From Streptomyces sp. NBC_00659 (GTDB lineage: Bacteria > Actinomycetota > Actinomycetes > Streptomycetales > Streptomycetaceae): a stretch of 64,000 nt of DNA. Location: NCBI RefSeq assembly GCF_036226925.1, contig NZ_CP109031.1, positions 3,658,001 through 3,722,000 on the forward strand, in the 5' to 3' direction. The stretch's first letter is position 1; each line of letters begins with the position of its first letter. Of this stretch, positions 60,630 through 64,000 are shown one piece after another. The translations under genes were made by a program, and so were the position numbers. Under the pieces are notes generated by a model that saw only the letters and a program-made list of their open reading frames with translations, did no database searches and was not told where the DNA came from.

Positions 60630-60869
60630 ATGACCGCCCAGACCGGCACCCCGGGTTCCGTCACCACCGTCTACCAGGTGAGCGGCATGAGCTGCGGACA
60701 CTGCGAAGGCTCCGTCAGCGGCGAGATCTCCGCGATCCCCGGCGTGAGCTCGGTGAAGGCCGTCGCCTCGACCGGCGAGGTCACCGTCGCCTCGGCGGCC
60801 GCGCTCGACGAGAACGCCGTCCGCGCCGCGGTCGACGAGGCGGGCTTCGAGCTCGTCGGCCAGGCCTGA
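60630..60869 (+). CDS. copZ: Copper chaperone CopZ-like heavy-metal-associated protein
   Basis: 79 residues. GAGGAG seven bases before ATG 60630 excludes the ATG at 60615. One HMA domain: VYQVSGMSCGHCEGSVSGEI with the metal-binding CxxC, and a C-terminal RAAVDEAGFELVGQA. It carries Cu(I) to the ATPase encoded 90 bp downstream. Confidence 0.94.
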   Translation: MTAQTGTPGSVTTVYQVSGMSCGHCEGSVSGEISAIPGVSSVKAVASTGEVTVASAAALDENAVRAAVDEAGFELVGQA

Positions 60870-60959
60870 GCGATCCCGCAGCTCTTCATCTCCGTACCGG
60901 GCCGTGCCGACCGGCTGATACCGGCTCCGCGCGGCCCGGCCCCTTCCTGGAGCCGCACC

Positions 60960-63203
60960 ATGACCACCGCAGCACCCGAGACGCCGATAGGCACGGCCTC
61001 GGAGATCGAGCTCTCCATCGGCGGGATGACCTGCGCCTCCTGCGCCGCCCGCGTCGAGAAGAAGCTCAACCGCATGGACGGCGTCACCGCCACGGTCAAC
61101 TTCGCGACGGAGAAGGCCAAGGTCTCCTACCCCGAGGGGGTACGGGTCGCCGATCTGATCGCCACCGTGGTCAAGACGGGGTACACCGCCGAGGAGCCCC
61201 CGCCGCCCGCGCCGCCCGAGCAGGAGGCGCCTCCCGCCGACGACGATCCCGAGACGGCCTCCCTGCGCGAGCGGCTGACCGTCTCCGCGGTGCTCGCCCT
61301 GCCCGTCGTCCTCATGTCGATGATCCCGGCCCTCCAGTTCGAGAACTGGCAGTGGCTCTCACTGACGCTCGCCGCGCCCGTGGTGGTCTGGGGCGGACTG
61401 CCCTTCCACCGGGCCGCCGTGACGAACGCGCGGCACGGCGCGGCCACCATGGACACCCTGGTGTCGGTCGGCACCCTCGCCGCGTTCGGCTGGTCCCTGT
61501 GGGCGCTCTTCTTCGGCGACGCGGGGATGCCGGGCATGCGGCACGGCTTCGAGTTCACCGTCTCCCGTACGGACGGCGCCTCCACGCTCTACCTCGAGGT
61601 CGCCGCGGGCGTCATCGCGTTCATCCTGCTCGGCCGTTTCCTGGAGGCCCGCTCCAAGCGGCGCGCCGGAGCGGCGCTGCGGGCGCTCCTGGAGCTCGGC
61701 GCCAAGGACGTCAGCGTCCTGCGGGACGGCCGTGAGGTCCGCGTCCCCGTGGCGCGGCTGGCGGTCGGCGACCGCTTCGTCGTCCGGCCCGGCGAGAAGA
61801 TCGCCACCGACGGGACCGTCGTCGAGGGCACGTCGGCCGTGGACGCCTCCATGCTGACCGGGGAGTCGGTGCCGGTGGACGTGGGCGTCGGGGACGCCGT
61901 CACCGGTGCGACCGTGAACGCCGGGGGCCGGCTCGTCGTCGAGGCGGGCCGGATCGGCGCGGACACCCAGCTCGCCCGGATGGCCCGGCTCGTCGAGGAC
62001 GCGCAGAACGGCAAGGCCGAGGTGCAGCGTCTCGCCGACCGGATCTCCGGGGTCTTCGTGCCCGTCGTCCTGCTCATCGCGCTCGGCACCTTCGCGGCCT
62101 GGATCGCGGTCACCGGCGACACGGTCGCGGCCTTCACCGCCGCCGTCGCGGTGCTGATCATCGCCTGCCCGTGCGCGCTCGGCCTGGCCACCCCGACCGC
62201 CCTGATGGTCGGCACCGGCCGCGGCGCCCAGCTGGGCATCCTCATCAAGGGGCCCGAGGTCCTGGAGTCCACGCGCCGCGTCGACACCGTCCTGCTGGAC
62301 AAGACCGGCACGGTGACGACGGGCCGCATGAGCCTGCACGAGGTGTACGTCGCCGGGGGGCGGGCCGAGGAAGACGTCCTGCGGCTCGCTGGAGCCCTGG
62401 AACACGCCTCGGAGCATCCGGTTGCCCGAGCGATCGCGACAGGCGCTCAGGAGCGCGTCGGTGACCTTCCGGCGCCTGAGCACTTCGAGAACGTGCCGGG
62501 GCGAGGCGTGCGCGGGCGGGTGGACGGCCACGACGTCACCGTCGGCCGGTTCCCGGGCACGCTGCCGGCAACGCTTGCGGACGCGAAGAACGCGGCCGAG
62601 GCGGCGGGCCGTACGGCCGTCGTGGTCACCCTGGACGGCACGGCGGCGGGCGTCCTGGCTGTCGCCGACACGGTCAAGGAGACCAGCGCCGAGGCCGTAC
62701 GCGAACTGCGGGACCTCGGTCTCACGCCGATGCTGCTGACCGGGGACAACCGGGCCGTCGCCGAGGCCGTGGCACGGGAGGTCGGCATCGCCCCGGCCGA
62801 CGTGTTCGCCGAAGTGCTGCCCGAGGACAAGGTCGCCGTGGTCCAGCGACTGCGGGGTGAGGGGCGGACGGTCGCGATGGTCGGCGACGGGGTGAACGAC
62901 GCGGCGGCGCTCGCCACCGCCGATCTGGGCCTCGCGATGGGCACCGGGACGGACGCGGCGATCGAGGCGAGCGACCTGACGCTCGTGCGCGGGGATCTGC
63001 GGGTGGCCGCGGACGCGATCCGGCTGGCCCGCGCCACGCTGTCGACGATCAAGGGAAATCTGGTCTGGGCCTTCGGCTACAACGTGGCGGCGCTTCCGCT
63101 GGCCGCCGCCGGCCTGCTGAACCCCATGATCGCGGGAGCGGCGATGGCCTTCTCCTCGGTCTTCGTGGTCACGAACAGCCTTCGACTGCGTGCATTCGCG
63201 TGA
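60960..63203 (+). CDS. copA: Copper-exporting P1B-type ATPase
   Basis: 747 residues. One N-terminal HMA domain ([17 protein letters not shown]), eight membrane helices with the transmembrane CPC ([13 protein letters not shown]), actuator TGES, phosphorylation site DKTGTVT, the P1B marker HP (SEHPVARAI) and [14 protein letters not shown] precedes the ATG. It pumps Cu(I) out of the cell and should be co-regulated with copZ by the CsoR-type operator. Confidence 0.96.
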   Translation: MTTAAPETPIGTASEIELSIGGMTCASCAARVEKKLNRMDGVTATVNFATEKAKVSYPEGVRVADLIATVVKTGYTAEEPPPPAPPEQEAPPADDDPETASLRERLTVSAVLALPVVLMSMIPALQFENWQWLSLTLAAPVVVWGGLPFHRAAVTNARHGAATMDTLVSVGTLAAFGWSLWALFFGDAGMPGMRHGFEFTVSRTDGASTLYLEVAAGVIAFILLGRFLEARSKRRAGAALRALLELGAKDVSVLRDGREVRVPVARLAVGDRFVVRPGEKIATDGTVVEGTSAVDASMLTGESVPVDVGVGDAVTGATVNAGGRLVVEAGRIGADTQLARMARLVEDAQNGKAEVQRLADRISGVFVPVVLLIALGTFAAWIAVTGDTVAAFTAAVAVLIIACPCALGLATPTALMVGTGRGAQLGILIKGPEVLESTRRVDTVLLDKTGTVTTGRMSLHEVYVAGGRAEEDVLRLAGALEHASEHPVARAIATGAQERVGDLPAPEHFENVPGRGVRGRVDGHDVTVGRFPGTLPATLADAKNAAEAAGRTAVVVTLDGTAAGVLAVADTVKETSAEAVRELRDLGLTPMLLTGDNRAVAEAVAREVGIAPADVFAEVLPEDKVAVVQRLRGEGRTVAMVGDGVNDAAALATADLGLAMGTGTDAAIEASDLTLVRGDLRVAADAIRLARATLSTIKGNLVWAFGYNVAALPLAAAGLLNPMIAGAAMAFSSVFVVTNSLRLRAFA

Positions 63204-63664
63204 CGACAGACCACGAGTCCCCCTAGAGTCCAACGAGAGCCTCACATAAGCTCTTCACAAGGCTCGCGCATCTTCCTTACGATTGGTCCTCGATTCCCGT
63301 ATCGGGGCTCTTGCGTATCTTCAGGACATATGCAAGAGATCCAGATCACAGTGATGTGAACGTAACCACCGAAGGGGTTCGTCGGTCTAAGTTGGCGATG
63401 TCAGAAGCGTCTTGGGGGGCGTGACTGGCATCTGGGGATGTCTTGGGGGACGTTCCCGGAAATTACGTCGCCGGGGCACGTACAGCGGGGAGCTTTGAGC
63501 GGCCCTCCCGATCCGTACGCGTCCCGGCAGATCGCACCGCACCACCGCAGTACGGCGAGCACCGCTCGCCCGGCTCACCGCCGGCTCGTGCCGGCACACA
63601 GCGATTCAGGCGCTGTCCACAGACGCCCGGCCGGATCCCGTGGGGGGAATCCGCACCGGGACAA
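63204..63664. other. Gene-poor region after copA with possible small transcript
   Basis: About 460 bp. 63240-63370 is less GC-rich and promoter-like. The rest has several TGGGGG motifs and an open frame from ATG 63438 to 63704 (88 codons, Arg/Pro/His/Ser-rich, no domain, ending inside the terminator loop) that I do not count as a gene. With the strong terminator at 63665-63724 a small RNA or short mRNA is plausible. Confidence 0.5.
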
Positions 63665-63724
63665 GGAAAGCGCCCTGACTGCCGGCCCGTGGGGGGACCA
63701 GTAGCAGGGCGCTTTCCGTTTTTT
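63665..63724 (+). terminator. Strong plus-strand Rho-independent terminator
   Basis: GGAAAGCGCCCTG (63665-63677) pairs perfectly with CAGGGCGCTTTCC (63705-63717), and six T follow (63719-63724). Confidence 0.9.
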
Positions 63725-63783
63725 CGTTGCCACTCACGGGTTCACCGGGCCCCGCACGGGAGCCCGGTGGTCGTGTACGAGCC

Positions 63784-64000
63784 TCAGCGGGCCTCGACCG
63801 GCACGAAGTCGCGCTCGACGACGCCCGTGTAGATCTGACGCGGGCGGCCGATGCGGGAGCCGGGCTCCTTGATCATCTCGTGCCACTGGGCGATCCAGCC
63901 CGGCAGCCGGCCGAGGGCGAACAGGACCGTGAACATCTCGGTCGGGAAGCCCATGGCGCGGTAGATCAGGCCGGTGTAGAAGTCGACGTTCGGGTAGAGG
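63784..64000 (-). CDS. citA: Citrate synthase, C-terminal end (partial)
   Basis: The minus strand from the right edge reads [19 protein letters not shown], then [40 protein letters not shown] and ends VPVEAR-stop (63784-63786). This includes the catalytic Asp region ([10 protein letters not shown]) and the citrate/CoA arginine segment ([12 protein letters not shown]) of type II hexameric citrate synthase. It condenses oxaloacetate and acetyl-CoA. The symbol follows streptomycete usage (gltA elsewhere). Confidence 0.95.
   Translation of the reverse strand, partial: LYPNVDFYTGLIYRAMGFPTEMFTVLFALGRLPGWIAQWHEMIKEPGSRIGRPRQIYTGVVERDFVPVEAR

Noticed and set aside
63438..63704. 88-codon plus-strand open frame before the terminator
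   Set aside because: No ribosome-binding site of quality, Arg/Pro/His-rich composition, and it ends inside the terminator loop; listed only as part of the gene-poor region.

Overview
The window looks like Streptomyces chromosome. It has very high GC, GTG/TTG starts, five chaplin genes, a class-E sortase signal (LAETG) on two surface proteins, the melC1-melC2 tyrosinase pair, a sporulation-type SSB and a citrate synthase end. The order chaplin / melC2-melC1 / chaplins / long chaplin + short chaplin resembles the chpG-melC ... chpF ... chpA-chpD neighbourhood of Streptomyces coelicolor (recalled, not searched).

Region 1, about 1-9900, is accessory DNA packed against a tRNA-Arg(UCU) gene whose 3' end faces it. 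It holds an excisionase end and a tyrosine integrase, a coupled pair of small genes, the 3' half of a tRNA-Ser (a likely attachment-site scar at 2273-2327), an FtsK-type transfer-gene fragment, a large secreted beta-propeller/Ig-repeat protein, a duplicated integrase tail, a DUF1876 gene, a TerD-nuclease fusion and a PIN-toxin scrap. Region 2, 9.9-19 kb, is more conserved: two coupled dynamin-like GTPases, ssbB, a sortase-anchored TQXA protein that lacks its thioester cysteine, a YcnI copper pair and a 2-hydroxyacid dehydrogenase.

Region 3, 19-38.2 kb, is an aerial-surface region. Chaplins flank tyrosinase, a VKOR, and an eight-gene exopolysaccharide operon (glycosyltransferase, undecaprenyl-phosphate sugar transferase, Wzy, Wzx, deacetylase, glycosyltransferase, Wzz, acyltransferase). 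Most of its junctions overlap by stop-start sequences. A GH26-like hydrolase, two decayed genes and the chpA/chpD-like pair follow.

Region 4, 38.6-46 kb, holds a VWA lipoprotein, an ABC system whose ATPase is fused to a secreted hydrolase, a GNAT enzyme and an amino-acid permease. Region 5, 46.3-53.8 kb, is a myo-inositol catabolic operon (iolC, aldolase, iolB, iolD, mmsA) with a divergent isomerase/epimerase gene and a shared promoter region. Region 6, 53.8-64 kb, holds a small MerR/excisionase-like HTH gene behind a cluster of GTCAC repeats, a RimJ-like acetyltransferase, a zinc alcohol dehydrogenase, an MMPL transporter with divergent TetR regulator, a freshly broken prsW gene, the copper module copZ-copA under a CsoR-type operator, a gene-poor stretch ending in a strong terminator, and the 3' end of citrate synthase.

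No rRNA genes, intact insertion sequences or CRISPR arrays were seen. The best leads are the tRNA-Ser scar with repeated integrase tails, the TerD-PD-(D/E)XK fusion, the cysteine-less TQXA adhesin, the hydrolase-ABC fusion, the twin TetR operators, and several genes caught in the act of decay or repeat expansion.
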